Shown in pieces: positions 7,621-17,975 of a stretch of 64,000 nucleotides of DNA. The stretch comes from Flavitalea plasmicola (lineage in GTDB: Bacteria > Bacteroidota > Bacteroidia > Chitinophagales > Chitinophagaceae). Made by a program: the position numbers and the translations under genes. Below the pieces are notes generated by a model, which was not told the DNA's origin, did no database searches, and saw only the letters and a program-made list of their open reading frames with translations. Where the stretch lies: NCBI RefSeq assembly GCF_030546645.1, contig NZ_JAUOTO010000005.1, forward strand, positions 434,001 through 498,000, read 5' to 3'. Positions within the stretch are counted from its first letter, which is position 1, and every line of letters begins with the position of its first letter.

Positions 7621-10047
7621 ATGTTTAAAAATTATCTCACCATCGCCCTGCGGCAACTGGGGAAGCAGAAATTCTATTCTGCCATCAAGATCGGCGGTTT
7701 TGCCCTGGGCATCGCCACCTGCCTGCTCATCACGCTGTACATCCGTCATGAGCTGAGCTATGACAAATCGTACCCGGATGCCGGTAGATTATACCGTGTC
7801 CTGGCCCATTATGACGACAATGGGAAAGTGATCCAGGGGACGGCGTTTGCGGCGCCCTTTGCCAAGGCGATCAAGGCGGAATTCCCCCAGATCGAGTTGT
7901 CGGGCCGGCTGATGCCTTTCCCTTTGTTCTGGGGCGCGGGGAGCAACGAGGTGATGCCGGAAGGGAAGATGGACAATACGTTTGAAGAGGGGTTCACGTA
8001 TGCGGACCAGTCCCTGCTGGACATGCTGCATTTGCCGATGGTATATGGCGACCGGGCCAAGGCGCTGGCGGAGCCCAATACCCTGGTGCTGTCCCGGCGG
8101 AAGGCGGAAAAATATTTCCCTCATCAAGATCCCATCGGCAAGTTGTTCTACCTGAATAATGACAGGAAAAAGCCCTGGAAGGTGGGCGGGGTGATGGAAG
8201 ACATGCCGGCGACTACGCATCTGCAGTACGATTTCTTTTTGTCGCTGACGGGGCATGAGCTTTGGAATGGCGAGCAGAACACCTGGTGGAACCAGAATTA
8301 TGATACCTATATCAAACTGCAGTCCGGGACGGATGCGGCGCAGATGGGGGCCAAACTGACGACCATGATCAGGGGACAGCTGCTGCCGTTGTATACCCAG
8401 TCGGGGATGAAAGACCCGCAGAAGGTGGTGAATCAGATGGCTATTGTGCTGCAGCCCATCGGGGACATTCATCTGAATGCCGAGATCGGGGATGCGCATA
8501 CACATGGGGATATCCGGTATGTGCGGCTGTTCGGCGCCGTGGCCGGGTTCATCCTGTTGCTGGCCTGTATCAATTTCATCAACCTTTCCACGGCCCGCAG
8601 CGCGGGCAGGGCCAAGGAAGTGGGGCTGCGGAAGGTGATCGGGTCCCGGCGTGGCGGGCTTATCCGGCAATTCCTGCTGGAGTCGCTGGTGCTCAGCTTC
8701 TTTTCTTTCCTGCTGGCCATCGTCCTGGCCTGGGGGCTGCTGCCCCTGTTCAACAAAATGGCGGCCACCACGCTGTCATTCCCCTGGGGGGAATGGTGGC
8801 TGTTCCCTGTTATGACGGGAGCTGCCATCGTGGTAGGTGTGCTGGCGGGGATCTATCCTGCCATCTATCTTTCCGGCTTCAAGCCTGCGAATGTATTGAA
8901 AGGGACGGTGAGCACAGGGGCTCGTGGCGGAAGGCTTCGCAGCGTGCTGGTGGTCTTCCAGTTCGCCACCTCTATTATATTGATCATCGCCACTTTTGTC
9001 ATTCATGGGCAGATGGGTTTCCTGTTGAACAGGAAGCTGGGCTTCGACAAGGACCAGGTAGTACAGGTGCAGGGAGTAGGGTCGCTGGACAAGCAGATCC
9101 GCACCTTCAGGGATGAGCTGGCAAAGGTGCCGGGGGTAAGGAATGCTTCCTTAAGCGACTTCCTGCCAGTGGCGGGCAGCAAGAGGAATATGGGCACCTT
9201 ATATAATGAAGGAAAGGATAAGGAGGAAGCGGGCATTGGAACGCAGATCTGGAATGTGGACCAGAACTACATTCCTACGATGGGGATACAGCTGGTGGCG
9301 GGCAGGAATTTCTCGAAGGACCTTTTGTCGGATTCGCTGAATATCATTATCAATGAGTCGATGGCAAAGAAGATGGGACTGAAGGATCCGCTGGGTCATC
9401 GCATCGGTCGGGGGACGTGGCAGAACAGGGTCATCGGGGTGATGAAGGATTTCAATTTCGAATCCATGAAACAGGAGATCGGCCCTCTTTGCTTCAAGAT
9501 CGGCGGGTGGGCCAATACCCTATCCGTGAAAGTGAATGCGGCAGATATGAAGGCGGTGCTGGGCCGCATCGGCACCGTGTGGAAGAGCTATTCCCCACAC
9601 CAGGAATTCCGCTATGTCTTCATGGATGAAAGTTTTGCCCGCATGTATGCGGACGTGCAGCGTACGGGGCTGCTTTTCACCAGCTTTTCGGTGTTGGCGG
9701 TGATCATTGCCTGTCTGGGGCTGTTTGCTTTGTCGGCTTTTATGGCGGAGCAGCGGAGCCGGGAGATCGGGATCCGCAAGGTGCTGGGCGCTACGGTGGC
9801 ACAGATGGCGAGCCTGCTGTCCATCAATTTTGTGAAGCTGGTGATGATCGCTTTTATCATTGCGTCGCCCATCGCCTGGTGGGGGATGCATCAGTGGCTG
9901 CAGGATTTTGTTTACCGGATAGATATCAGTGGATGGATCTTCCTTGTCTCGGGAGCACTGGTAGGGGTGATCGCTTTGCTGACCATCAGCTTCCAGGCGA
10001 TGCGGGCGGCGACGGCTAATCCGGTGAAGAATTTAAGGGCAGAGTAG
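7621..10047 (+). CDS. MacB/FtsX-type ABC transporter permease
   Basis: This 808-residue membrane protein has the Bacteroidota duplicated-permease layout: an N-terminal membrane helix (about 20-45), a MacB-like periplasmic core, three helices (about 285-420), a second periplasmic core, and three C-terminal helices (about 680-800) ending in the FtsX-type signature near RSREIGIRKVLGA. The half-repeat AKEVGLRKVIGS occurs in the first helix block. Such proteins usually work with an ABC ATPase encoded elsewhere and act in efflux, lipoprotein release or envelope signalling; the substrate is unknown. A close paralogue follows 40 bases downstream and another lies at 57.3 kb. Confidence 0.88.
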   Translation: MFKNYLTIALRQLGKQKFYSAIKIGGFALGIATCLLITLYIRHELSYDKSYPDAGRLYRVLAHYDDNGKVIQGTAFAAPFAKAIKAEFPQIELSGRLMPFPLFWGAGSNEVMPEGKMDNTFEEGFTYADQSLLDMLHLPMVYGDRAKALAEPNTLVLSRRKAEKYFPHQDPIGKLFYLNNDRKKPWKVGGVMEDMPATTHLQYDFFLSLTGHELWNGEQNTWWNQNYDTYIKLQSGTDAAQMGAKLTTMIRGQLLPLYTQSGMKDPQKVVNQMAIVLQPIGDIHLNAEIGDAHTHGDIRYVRLFGAVAGFILLLACINFINLSTARSAGRAKEVGLRKVIGSRRGGLIRQFLLESLVLSFFSFLLAIVLAWGLLPLFNKMAATTLSFPWGEWWLFPVMTGAAIVVGVLAGIYPAIYLSGFKPANVLKGTVSTGARGGRLRSVLVVFQFATSIILIIATFVIHGQMGFLLNRKLGFDKDQVVQVQGVGSLDKQIRTFRDELAKVPGVRNASLSDFLPVAGSKRNMGTLYNEGKDKEEAGIGTQIWNVDQNYIPTMGIQLVAGRNFSKDLLSDSLNIIINESMAKKMGLKDPLGHRIGRGTWQNRVIGVMKDFNFESMKQEIGPLCFKIGGWANTLSVKVNAADMKAVLGRIGTVWKSYSPHQEFRYVFMDESFARMYADVQRTGLLFTSFSVLAVIIACLGLFALSAFMAEQRSREIGIRKVLGATVAQMASLLSINFVKLVMIAFIIASPIAWWGMHQWLQDFVYRIDISGWIFLVSGALVGVIALLTISFQAMRAATANPVKNLRAE

Positions 10048-10087
10048 GCCCTGGCAGCGATGCTTGTTCATTTCTAAATCAGGCGAT

Positions 10088-12520
10088 ATGCTGAAAAACT
10101 ATTTTAAGGTCGCATGGAGGAACATCCTGCACAACAGGATCTCTTCTTTCATCAATATCAGTGGTCTTGCGGTAGGAATGGCCGTTGCCATGCTTACAGG
10201 TTTATGGCTGCATGACGAGCTTTCCTTTAATAAGTATCACGAAAATTATCACCGTATCGCACGGGTTTCCATCAGCGGGCGGGACGAAAAGGGGCCTTCT
10301 CTTAGTCCGACACTGTCCTATCCGCTGGTGAATGAATTAACGGCCCATTACAGCGATCGATTTCAGCGGCTGGTGAGGGCATCCTGGGTACAGGAATCCA
10401 TCCTTTCTTCCGGCGACAGGAAAATATCCCGCGCGGGGCAATACATGGATGCCGGGGCTCCGGATATGTTCACCTTAAGAATGATCAGGGGCAGCAGGGA
10501 AGGGCTGCGGGACCTGCATTCCATACTCATTTCCGCATCCACTGCCAAAGCCTTGTTCGGGGATGCAGACCCGGTAGGGCGGGTGATGCTCATCAATAAC
10601 AAGACCAATGTCAGCATTACGGGGGTGTATGAAGACCTTCCCTTGAACACAGAACTCACCCGGATCAAATACATTGCCCCGTTTGAGCTTTGGCTAACGG
10701 AAAATGACTGGGTAAGGCAAACCGCGGGGGAGTATTGGAATCATTACCTGAAGCTGTTCGCGGAAATAAAGCAAGGTGCGACCTTTCCATCTGTCAGCCA
10801 TCAAATTGAGCATGTCGAGATCGATCACATTAAAAATTTAGATGACGAGAATCACCGGGGCGAGCTGGCGCAGCAACCCAAAATAGTGCTGGACCCTATG
10901 GAGGAATGGCATCTCAGCGGCAATGGCCGCGGGGGCAAACCCGATGCGTCGGTGCAGCAAATGGTATGGCTGGTTTCCATGATCGGGGCCTTTGTGCTGT
11001 TGCTGGCCTGCATCAACTTCATGAACCTGAGCACAGCCCGCTCTGAAAAAAGAGCGAATGAAGTGGGCATACGGAAAGCAATCGGTTCGATGAGAGGGCA
11101 GCTGGTCTTGCAGTTCTTCTGCGAATCGCTGGCGATGGTCACGTTTTCATTCCTCGCCGCCGTTGCGCTGACGGCGGCATCGCTGAACTGGTTCAATCAG
11201 CTGGCGGCCAAACAAATGAGCATCCCCTGGAGCCATCCTTCTTTCTGGATCGTCAGCATGGCGTTCATTCTTATCACCGGCATTCTAGCAGGAAGCTATC
11301 CTGCCCTTTTTCTTTCGTCATTCAAACCTGTCCGGGCGCTGAAAGGGACCTTTCGCCTGGGCAGGGGGGCAACCATCCCCCGTAAGGTGCTGGTCGTATT
11401 TCAATTCACCATTTCAGTTGCCCTGATCAATTGCACCATCATCGTCTTGCGACAGGTGCGGCATGCAAAGGACCGGCCGGTGGGATATACCCGGGAGGGT
11501 TTGATCATGATGCAAATGAGGTCCGGCGATTTTTATGGAAAATATGATCTCGTGCGGAGGGAACTGCTGAATACGGGCGTTGTATCGGAATTCGCCGAGT
11601 CGATGGGGAAGGTGACGGAGATGGCATCCAATAATGGCGGATTCGACTGGGTAGGAAGAGACCTGAAGAAAGAGCAGAATTACGGTACGCTGGCCGTTTC
11701 GCCGGAATATGGCAAAACGATCGGGTGGCAATTCCTGCAGGGAAGAGATTTCTCCCGGGCGTTGGCCGGCGATTCAATGGGTATGGTCATCAATGAGTCG
11801 GCGATGAAAGAAATGGGATTGAAGGATCCCGTGGGAACGGATGTAGTATGGACGTGGTGGCAGGACAGGACACAGGTGCTCCGTTATAAAATTATCGGGG
11901 TCGTGAAGGATATGATCATGGAGTCGCCCTATGAGAACACCAAGCCCATTGTGTTCTACCAAAAGGGACATAATGGCGGGGTGAGCTGGATGATCATAAA
12001 GGTTAAGCCGGGGGTGGCCATGCATAGTGCGCTGCCGAAGATTGAAGCTGTCATGAAAAAACTGGTCCCCAGCGCTCCTTTCGATTACCAGTTCGTCGAT
12101 GAGGACTATGCGTTGAAATTCGCGGCGGAAGACAGGATCAGCAAGCTGGCTGGTTTTTTTGCGGCGCTGGCCATCTTTATTTCAGCCCTTGGGTTGTTTG
12201 GGCTTGCATCGTTTACGGCGGAGCAGCGTACCAGGGAGGTGGGGATCCGCAAGGTGCTGGGCGCTTCTTTGCTTAATATCTGGAGCCTGTTGTCAAAAGA
12301 ATTCTTTCAGCTGGTGATGGTGTCCCTTTTGATAGCGATGCCGGTGGCCTATTATTTTATGCATAACTGGCTGCAGCATTACAGTTACAGAACGGAGATA
12401 TCGAGGTGGATCTTTGCGACATCGGGGTTTGCGGCCTTGCTGATCACCCTGATAACGGTGAGCTTCCAGGCGATGCGGGCGGCGATGGCCAATCCGGTGG
12501 AGAGCTTGCGGGCAGAGTGA
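10088..12520 (+). CDS. MacB/FtsX-type ABC transporter permease, second tandem copy
   Basis: An 810-residue paralogue of the preceding permease with the same two periplasmic cores and two three-helix FtsX blocks (motifs ANEVGIRKAIGS and TREVGIRKVLGA). I place the start at MLKNYFKVAW, which aligns with the start of the first copy; a TTG 24 bases upstream is less likely. The 40-base gap to the upstream gene suggests one transcript. A perfect hairpin just after the stop probably ends the unit. No ATPase or membrane-fusion gene is adjacent, which is common for these Bacteroidota permeases. Confidence 0.88.
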   Translation: MLKNYFKVAWRNILHNRISSFINISGLAVGMAVAMLTGLWLHDELSFNKYHENYHRIARVSISGRDEKGPSLSPTLSYPLVNELTAHYSDRFQRLVRASWVQESILSSGDRKISRAGQYMDAGAPDMFTLRMIRGSREGLRDLHSILISASTAKALFGDADPVGRVMLINNKTNVSITGVYEDLPLNTELTRIKYIAPFELWLTENDWVRQTAGEYWNHYLKLFAEIKQGATFPSVSHQIEHVEIDHIKNLDDENHRGELAQQPKIVLDPMEEWHLSGNGRGGKPDASVQQMVWLVSMIGAFVLLLACINFMNLSTARSEKRANEVGIRKAIGSMRGQLVLQFFCESLAMVTFSFLAAVALTAASLNWFNQLAAKQMSIPWSHPSFWIVSMAFILITGILAGSYPALFLSSFKPVRALKGTFRLGRGATIPRKVLVVFQFTISVALINCTIIVLRQVRHAKDRPVGYTREGLIMMQMRSGDFYGKYDLVRRELLNTGVVSEFAESMGKVTEMASNNGGFDWVGRDLKKEQNYGTLAVSPEYGKTIGWQFLQGRDFSRALAGDSMGMVINESAMKEMGLKDPVGTDVVWTWWQDRTQVLRYKIIGVVKDMIMESPYENTKPIVFYQKGHNGGVSWMIIKVKPGVAMHSALPKIEAVMKKLVPSAPFDYQFVDEDYALKFAAEDRISKLAGFFAALAIFISALGLFGLASFTAEQRTREVGIRKVLGASLLNIWSLLSKEFFQLVMVSLLIAMPVAYYFMHNWLQHYSYRTEISRWIFATSGFAALLITLITVSFQAMRAAMANPVESLRAE

Positions 12521-12525
12521 AGGAA

Positions 12526-12556
12526 TAAGAAAGCCCCGCGGAGCGGGGCTTTCTTA
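12526..12556. terminator. Bidirectional intrinsic terminator between convergent permease and gldJ
   Basis: A perfect 14-bp stem (taagaaagccccgc with its complement) around a 3-base GGA loop lies between the stop codons of two convergent genes. A-rich and T-rich flanks on both sides allow it to work in both directions. Confidence 0.85.
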
Positions 12557-12559
12557 AAT

Positions 12560-14104
12560 TTATTGTTTTCTTGTATTCTGTCGTCTTTGTTTGTAGTTGA
12601 TACCCGTCTGGCGTCCATTGCCTGCGGGGCTGCCTACACGGTCCATTGCGCAACGGAAACCGATGGTGCTGTTGGACTGATCTTCTTCCAGGAAGCGGCG
12701 GGTGCCGGGGCTCAGCCAGTAAGCGCGGTCGTTCCAGCTGCCGCCTTTTACTACGCGGGACTTATTGCTGATGAGGGTCGTCTTACCGTAGCCGTAGGCG
12801 ATGCCGGAGATCGTGGAGTCACCGTCCAGGAAGTTGATGACGTCACCTTTCTGGTAGTTGCGGCGGGCCCTGCTCTCGGAGTCAGTTACCGGGCGCATCT
12901 TGATGCGTCCCAGGGAATCTCTTTCTCCCTTGCCTTCCTTGCCGAGGTCAACGGTCTCGAATTTATTACCGCGGAAAGGAGCGATGTCTTCCACGTCCTG
13001 GGTGTTCAGGGGACGATAAACGTCGCCTACCCACTCGCTGACATTACCGGACATATTATAGATCCCAAAACCGTTGGGGAAGAAGGAAGTAACGGGGGCG
13101 GTATATACGGCGTTGTCATTCAGACCACCGGCTACACCCATATTGTCACCGGAACCGCGTTTGAAGTTGGCCATGAAGGTACCTTGCCAGCTGCCGTGGC
13201 GGGTATCGCGCAGGCCGTTGACGTTGTTGCTCCAGGAATAAACCTGTTTATTGGCGATCAACTCTTCCCCACGCTTCTTGTCATTCTTGCCGGGGAGAGG
13301 GTTCTGATTGATGTATCCCAGTGCGGCGTATTCCCACTCGGCTTCTGTCGGGAGACGGTAGCCGGGAAGCAGGATGCCATCCTCGAAGGTCACCACCGTA
13401 CGGGGCGTACCATTGGGATTCTTCAGCGCATTGCTCTTGGATTTTGCTTTCTTATCAGGAGTAGCCTGGTATTCACCCATGAGATAGGCTTTCGTATTGA
13501 AGTTCTCCTGTCCGAGGCCCTGCAGGTTCTTTACGGAATTCTGGTTGATGAAGCCCTTGTCCAACAATGCCTTTTCGTTGACACGGTCGCTGCGCCAGAG
13601 ACAGAAATCATGCGCCTGTTTCCAGGTGACGCCTACGACGGGATAGTAATTGTAGGAGGGGTGACGGAAGTAGTATTCCACCATGGGTTCATTGTAAGCC
13701 AGTTCGCTTCTCCAGCAGAGGGTATCGGGCAGCGCTCCTTCGCGGACCGCCTTGTACTCATCGGCGTCGAAAACGACGTTGAGCCAATACAGGTATTCAC
13801 GATAGTGGATGTTGGCCACTTCTGTCTGGTCGATGTAGAATGAGTTCACCGTCACGCGCCGGGGGACGTTGTTCCAGTCCCTCATCACGTCCTCCTGGGT
13901 AGCGCCCATGGTAAAAGTACCACCTTGCACAAAAACCAGCCCCGGACCGGTACGTTGCTCTTTTTCTTTCGAAACCTGGAATCCGCCCATCTTCGAATCG
14001 TTGTAGTTCCATCCCGTAACGCTGGATTGCTCCATCTTCTTGCTTTTACAGGAGGCTACCAGAATGAGGCCTGATGCCAGGATAGCTAGGTTTTTCAAGT
14101 TCAT
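12560..14104 (-). CDS. gldJ: Gliding motility / type IX secretion lipoprotein GldJ
   Basis: A lipoprotein (signal ending LILVASC) with a formylglycine-generating-enzyme-like (SUMF1) fold. It shows the GldJ-type N-terminus (TGWNYND...GGFQ), then VQGGTFTMGATQ, RLPTEAEWEYAA, GNVSEWVGDVY and a C-terminal VVKGGSWNDRAYW...GFRCA. GldJ supports gliding and stabilises GldK in the type IX machinery at the outer membrane; the SUMF1 fold is structural here, not enzymatic. The gene is divergent from porU-porV, and gldJ, porU and porV are also neighbours in Flavobacterium, which supports GldJ over GldK. I start at MNLKNL; an in-frame ATG 12 bases upstream is the alternative. Confidence 0.85.
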   Translation of the reverse strand: MNLKNLAILASGLILVASCKSKKMEQSSVTGWNYNDSKMGGFQVSKEKEQRTGPGLVFVQGGTFTMGATQEDVMRDWNNVPRRVTVNSFYIDQTEVANIHYREYLYWLNVVFDADEYKAVREGALPDTLCWRSELAYNEPMVEYYFRHPSYNYYPVVGVTWKQAHDFCLWRSDRVNEKALLDKGFINQNSVKNLQGLGQENFNTKAYLMGEYQATPDKKAKSKSNALKNPNGTPRTVVTFEDGILLPGYRLPTEAEWEYAALGYINQNPLPGKNDKKRGEELIANKQVYSWSNNVNGLRDTRHGSWQGTFMANFKRGSGDNMGVAGGLNDNAVYTAPVTSFFPNGFGIYNMSGNVSEWVGDVYRPLNTQDVEDIAPFRGNKFETVDLGKEGKGERDSLGRIKMRPVTDSESRARRNYQKGDVINFLDGDSTISGIAYGYGKTTLISNKSRVVKGGSWNDRAYWLSPGTRRFLEEDQSNSTIGFRCAMDRVGSPAGNGRQTGINYKQRRQNTRKQ

Positions 14105-14252
14105 AAGTTGACGCATTTATTGGCGCTTTAGCCGTAATTTGTAACTGTATTAAACGTGGTCTCCGACCAATTATTGTATAATAATACGAGGCTTAGTTAT
14201 CCACAGTTGCCCCGCTGGTAAAATTAGGGGATTTTCCTTAGTAACTGATTGT

Positions 14253-17200
14253 ATGAGAGGGATTTGGCTAATTTTAGCAATATGTTCTTTCCAACTATTC
14301 CCCGCGGGGGCCCAACGGGTCTATACCCCCGCCAGCGCCATGGCCTCGGGCAGCTGGTACAGGATCGCCATCTCCGCCCCCGGCGTGTATAAGGTGGACG
14401 CTGCCGTCCTCCGCCAGCTGGGGATCGGCCTCAACGGCCTTTCGTCTGCGAGTATCCGGCTGTATGGCAATGGCGGCGGCATGCTGCCGGAGGCCTGCAA
14501 GGGCGTCCGCACGGATGACCTGCTGGAAAACGCCATCGATGTGGAGGATGGAGGGGATGGGATCTTTGGCGAAGGCGACTATTTTCTCTTTTATGCCCCC
14601 GGGCCGCATCATTGGGCAAAAGACTCCGTGAACCGGCGGTTTACACATATAAAGAATATATATAGTGAAGTTGCCTGGTATTATATCAGCATCGGAGGAG
14701 GGGCGGGGCGGCGGATCAATACCCGGGGCAGCCTGCCTAATCCGAATACGACGGTGACCGGCTTCGACTGGCGTGCTTTCCATGAACAGGATACCGTGAA
14801 TATCCTTTCCAGCGGGAAGGACTGGTATGGGGAGGAGTTCTCGAATATACCCGGGGGTGTAGGTGCGCGAAACTTTACGCTGACCCCTCCTCATCCGGAC
14901 GGGGGCAGCCCCCTGTTGCTGTCGACTACCTGTATTGCCCGCAGCGTAGGCGCTTCCAGCAAAATGGCGGTGGCGGTGAATGGGGGGGCGGTGGGAGCGA
15001 TGGACATAGGGGCGGTGACGGATGGGGGGTATGATCTCTTTGGCCGGACGGGAGCGCTGCGGGCGGCGGTCCCGGCGGGAGGGGGCGGTCCGGGTGGCGG
15101 CAGTCCAGGTGGCGGCACGCTGACCCTGGGCTATACATTCACGCCCGGAGGCTATAATGCACAAGGGTGGCTGGACTGGTGGGAGCTGTCGGGGAGGGGC
15201 ACGCTTTCCCTGGAGGGTTTTGCCCAGCTGCAGTTCAGGGACTGGAACAGTGTCGGCAGCGGGCGGGTGGGAGCATTTATGCTGCGGGGAGCGGATGCGG
15301 CTACCCAGGTCTGGGATGTGACGGATCCTTCGGCTGCTGTCAATGTGCAAGGGACCTTGTCGGGTGGGGAGTTTAGCTTTGCCGCGGATTGCAGCAGACT
15401 GCATGAATACATTGCGTTCAATACATCGGCGAAGGCGCTGGCGGTGACGCCCGGAAAGACAGGCGTGGAGGGGGCTGCGGCTTATCCGTATGGCGGGGTG
15501 AATGGCGACCCCAACGGGGCGGACCTGGGTGCATCGGGGCTGTTTACGCCGTTGGCGGTGGGTAAGGTGGGCAACCAGAACCTCCATCAGCCTGTGATGG
15601 CGGACCTGCTGATCATTTCCGACCCGGCGCTGGCGGACCAGGCGCTGCGGCTGGCGCAGTTCCATGGACAGCACGACCGGCTGAGGACGCTGGTGGTGAC
15701 CTCCGACCAGGTGTACAATGAATTTGCCGGAGGCTGTCCCGATCCCGCGGCTTTGCGGGACTTTGCGAAGATGTACTATGACCGCAGCAATGGCGATTCG
15801 ACTAAGCGGCCCCGTTATCTCCTGCTGTTCGGGGCGGGCTCTTTCGATTATAAGGACAGGCTCACAGGAAATACAAATAAGGTCCCGGCCTATGAGAGCG
15901 GCGTTTCGCTGGACCCGCTGAACACCTATGCTTCGGACGATTTTTTCGCCATGCTGCAGGATTCCGCCGACGTGAACGATCTCGATAAAAAGAATTTACT
16001 GGACCTGGGAGTGGGCCGCATTCCGGCACGCACGGTGGCCGAAGCCTCCGCCGTGGTGGATAAGATCCTGCATTATGCGGACGCGAAGACGCAGGGACCC
16101 TGGCGTAATGAGCTGACCCTGGTGGCGGATGACGGGGATCAGAACCTGCATTTCCAGGATGCGGAAGCTTTTGCGGGCACCATCGCTGCAACCGCCCCCG
16201 TCTTTGATATCGACAAGATCTACCTGGATGCTTATAAGCAGCAGAATACACCGGCCGGAGGAAGGTACCCCGACGTGAACCAGGCCATCAGCAGCGGGCT
16301 GTACAATGGCACCTTGATCTGGAACTATACGGGTCATGGCAGCAATGCCCGCCTTTCCAATGAAGTGGTCATGGATCAGTCCACGGTGGCGGGTTTTTCC
16401 AACGCCGATAAGCTGCCACTTTTTGTCACCGCCACCTGCGACTTTGCACCCTATGACAATCCCCTGGTACAATCCATTGGCGCCAGTCTGCTGGTGCGGC
16501 CCGGGTCGGGCGCCATTGGGCTGATGACCACCACCCGCCTGGTATTTGCCTTCAGCAACAAACAGATCAATAACAATTACTGGCAGATCGCAGTGACGCC
16601 CAAGCCGGACGGCACCTACTATTCCCTGGGGGAAGCGGGCCGGCTGACGAAGAATTACACTTACCTGACCCAGACGGATGCGGTGAACAACCGGAAATTT
16701 ACTTTGATAGGCGACCCAGCGTTGACCCTGGCTTTTCCCGTATATAAAGTACGGACGACGGCGATCAATGGCAAGGCGGTGGGGGGCGGCGGGAGCCCGG
16801 CTGCGGATACGCTGAAAGCGCTGAACCAGGTGACCGTGTCCGGCTCGGTGACGGACGCGGGCGGGACCCTGCTCAGCAGTTTTAACGGGATCCTATATAC
16901 GACAGTTTATGACAAACCGCGCGTGGCGACCACCCTGGGTAATAACCCGGGCAGCTCCCGGGCGGAGTTCCTCGTACAGGATAATATCCTGTATAAAGGA
17001 AAAGTACCTGTCAGCCAGGGCAACTTCAACTTTAGTTTCATCGTACCGAAGGACATCAATTACCAGTATGGTAAGGGCAGGATCAGCTATTATGCGGGCG
17101 CCGGGGGCGCTGGTCTGCCGGCGGGCGGCGCGGCGGATGGCAACGGGGTTTTCACCAACGTCGTGGTAGGCGGATCGGGGAATGGAACGAGCTATATGGG

Positions 17201-17852
17201 AGGGCCCACTATCCAGGCCTATCTGAATGATGAGAAGTTTGTGGATGGGGGGATCGCCAATGCAAGTCCGATCCTTTTGCTGCATCTGCAGGATTCTTTG
17301 GGCATCAATATCACGGGCACTGGTATCGGACATGATATCACGGCCATTTTGGACAACAACACGCAAAACCCGCTGGTGCTAAATGGATTTTATGAGGCGG
17401 ACCTGAATACGTATAAAAAAGGGACGGTTCGTTATCCCCTGCCGCATATGACCGAAGGGGAGCATGTGCTGCTCATTAAAGCCTGGAATGTGGCCAATCA
17501 TTCGGGACAGACCTCGCTCAGTTTTCGGGTGGTGGCGTCCCAGCGGCTGGTGTTGACGCATGTGCTGAACTATCCGAACCCGTTCACCACGCATACGACG
17601 TTCTGGTTTGAGCATAACCGGCCGGCGGAGGACCTGTCGGTTTTGGTACAAATATTGACAGTATCGGGCAAGCTTGTAAAATCCATGCGGCGGACAATAA
17701 ATACACCTGGAAACCGTTCGAGTGAGATTGATTGGGACGGCCGTGACGACTACGGGTCGAAGATCGGGAAGGGCGTTTATATTTACCGGCTCAGAGTACG
17801 ATGTGCGGATGGGTCGATGGCGGACGTGTTCCAGAAGCTTTATATTCTGTAA
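14253..17852 (+). CDS. porU: Type IX secretion system sortase PorU
   Basis: This 1199-residue protein has a signal peptide (ends near PAGAQ), a long N-terminal beta-rich region with Gly-rich loops, and a gingipain-like C25 protease domain. The catalytic pair is visible: His695 in NYTGHGS and Cys729 in TATCDF. The C-terminus has a sorting-type beta-sandwich (YPNPFTTHT to GVYIYRLRV). PorU removes the C-terminal signal of type IX cargo at the cell surface and attaches the cargo to lipopolysaccharide. porV follows by 123 bases and gldJ lies divergently upstream. Confidence 0.93.
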   Translation: MRGIWLILAICSFQLFPAGAQRVYTPASAMASGSWYRIAISAPGVYKVDAAVLRQLGIGLNGLSSASIRLYGNGGGMLPEACKGVRTDDLLENAIDVEDGGDGIFGEGDYFLFYAPGPHHWAKDSVNRRFTHIKNIYSEVAWYYISIGGGAGRRINTRGSLPNPNTTVTGFDWRAFHEQDTVNILSSGKDWYGEEFSNIPGGVGARNFTLTPPHPDGGSPLLLSTTCIARSVGASSKMAVAVNGGAVGAMDIGAVTDGGYDLFGRTGALRAAVPAGGGGPGGGSPGGGTLTLGYTFTPGGYNAQGWLDWWELSGRGTLSLEGFAQLQFRDWNSVGSGRVGAFMLRGADAATQVWDVTDPSAAVNVQGTLSGGEFSFAADCSRLHEYIAFNTSAKALAVTPGKTGVEGAAAYPYGGVNGDPNGADLGASGLFTPLAVGKVGNQNLHQPVMADLLIISDPALADQALRLAQFHGQHDRLRTLVVTSDQVYNEFAGGCPDPAALRDFAKMYYDRSNGDSTKRPRYLLLFGAGSFDYKDRLTGNTNKVPAYESGVSLDPLNTYASDDFFAMLQDSADVNDLDKKNLLDLGVGRIPARTVAEASAVVDKILHYADAKTQGPWRNELTLVADDGDQNLHFQDAEAFAGTIAATAPVFDIDKIYLDAYKQQNTPAGGRYPDVNQAISSGLYNGTLIWNYTGHGSNARLSNEVVMDQSTVAGFSNADKLPLFVTATCDFAPYDNPLVQSIGASLLVRPGSGAIGLMTTTRLVFAFSNKQINNNYWQIAVTPKPDGTYYSLGEAGRLTKNYTYLTQTDAVNNRKFTLIGDPALTLAFPVYKVRTTAINGKAVGGGGSPAADTLKALNQVTVSGSVTDAGGTLLSSFNGILYTTVYDKPRVATTLGNNPGSSRAEFLVQDNILYKGKVPVSQGNFNFSFIVPKDINYQYGKGRISYYAGAGGAGLPAGGAADGNGVFTNVVVGGSGNGTSYMGGPTIQAYLNDEKFVDGGIANASPILLLHLQDSLGINITGTGIGHDITAILDNNTQNPLVLNGFYEADLNTYKKGTVRYPLPHMTEGEHVLLIKAWNVANHSGQTSLSFRVVASQRLVLTHVLNYPNPFTTHTTFWFEHNRPAEDLSVLVQILTVSGKLVKSMRRTINTPGNRSSEIDWDGRDDYGSKIGKGVYIYRLRVRCADGSMADVFQKLYIL

Positions 17853-17975
17853 AACCCTATATAAAACTATTAATAACCAATAATTTAGCAGCCTATAACT
17901 TACATTTACTTTTCTTAAAAGAAGGGCCGGGCCATCGAGCGTCCGGGTGATTACAAAAGAAAATTAAACAAACTC

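Noticed and set aside
12563-13843. 426-codon open frame on the plus strand
   Set aside because: Antisense shadow of gldJ; the gldJ product has all SUMF1 motifs and a lipobox.
14295-15674. 459-codon open frame on the minus strand
   Set aside because: Antisense to porU; rich in Arg, His and Pro without any fold pattern.
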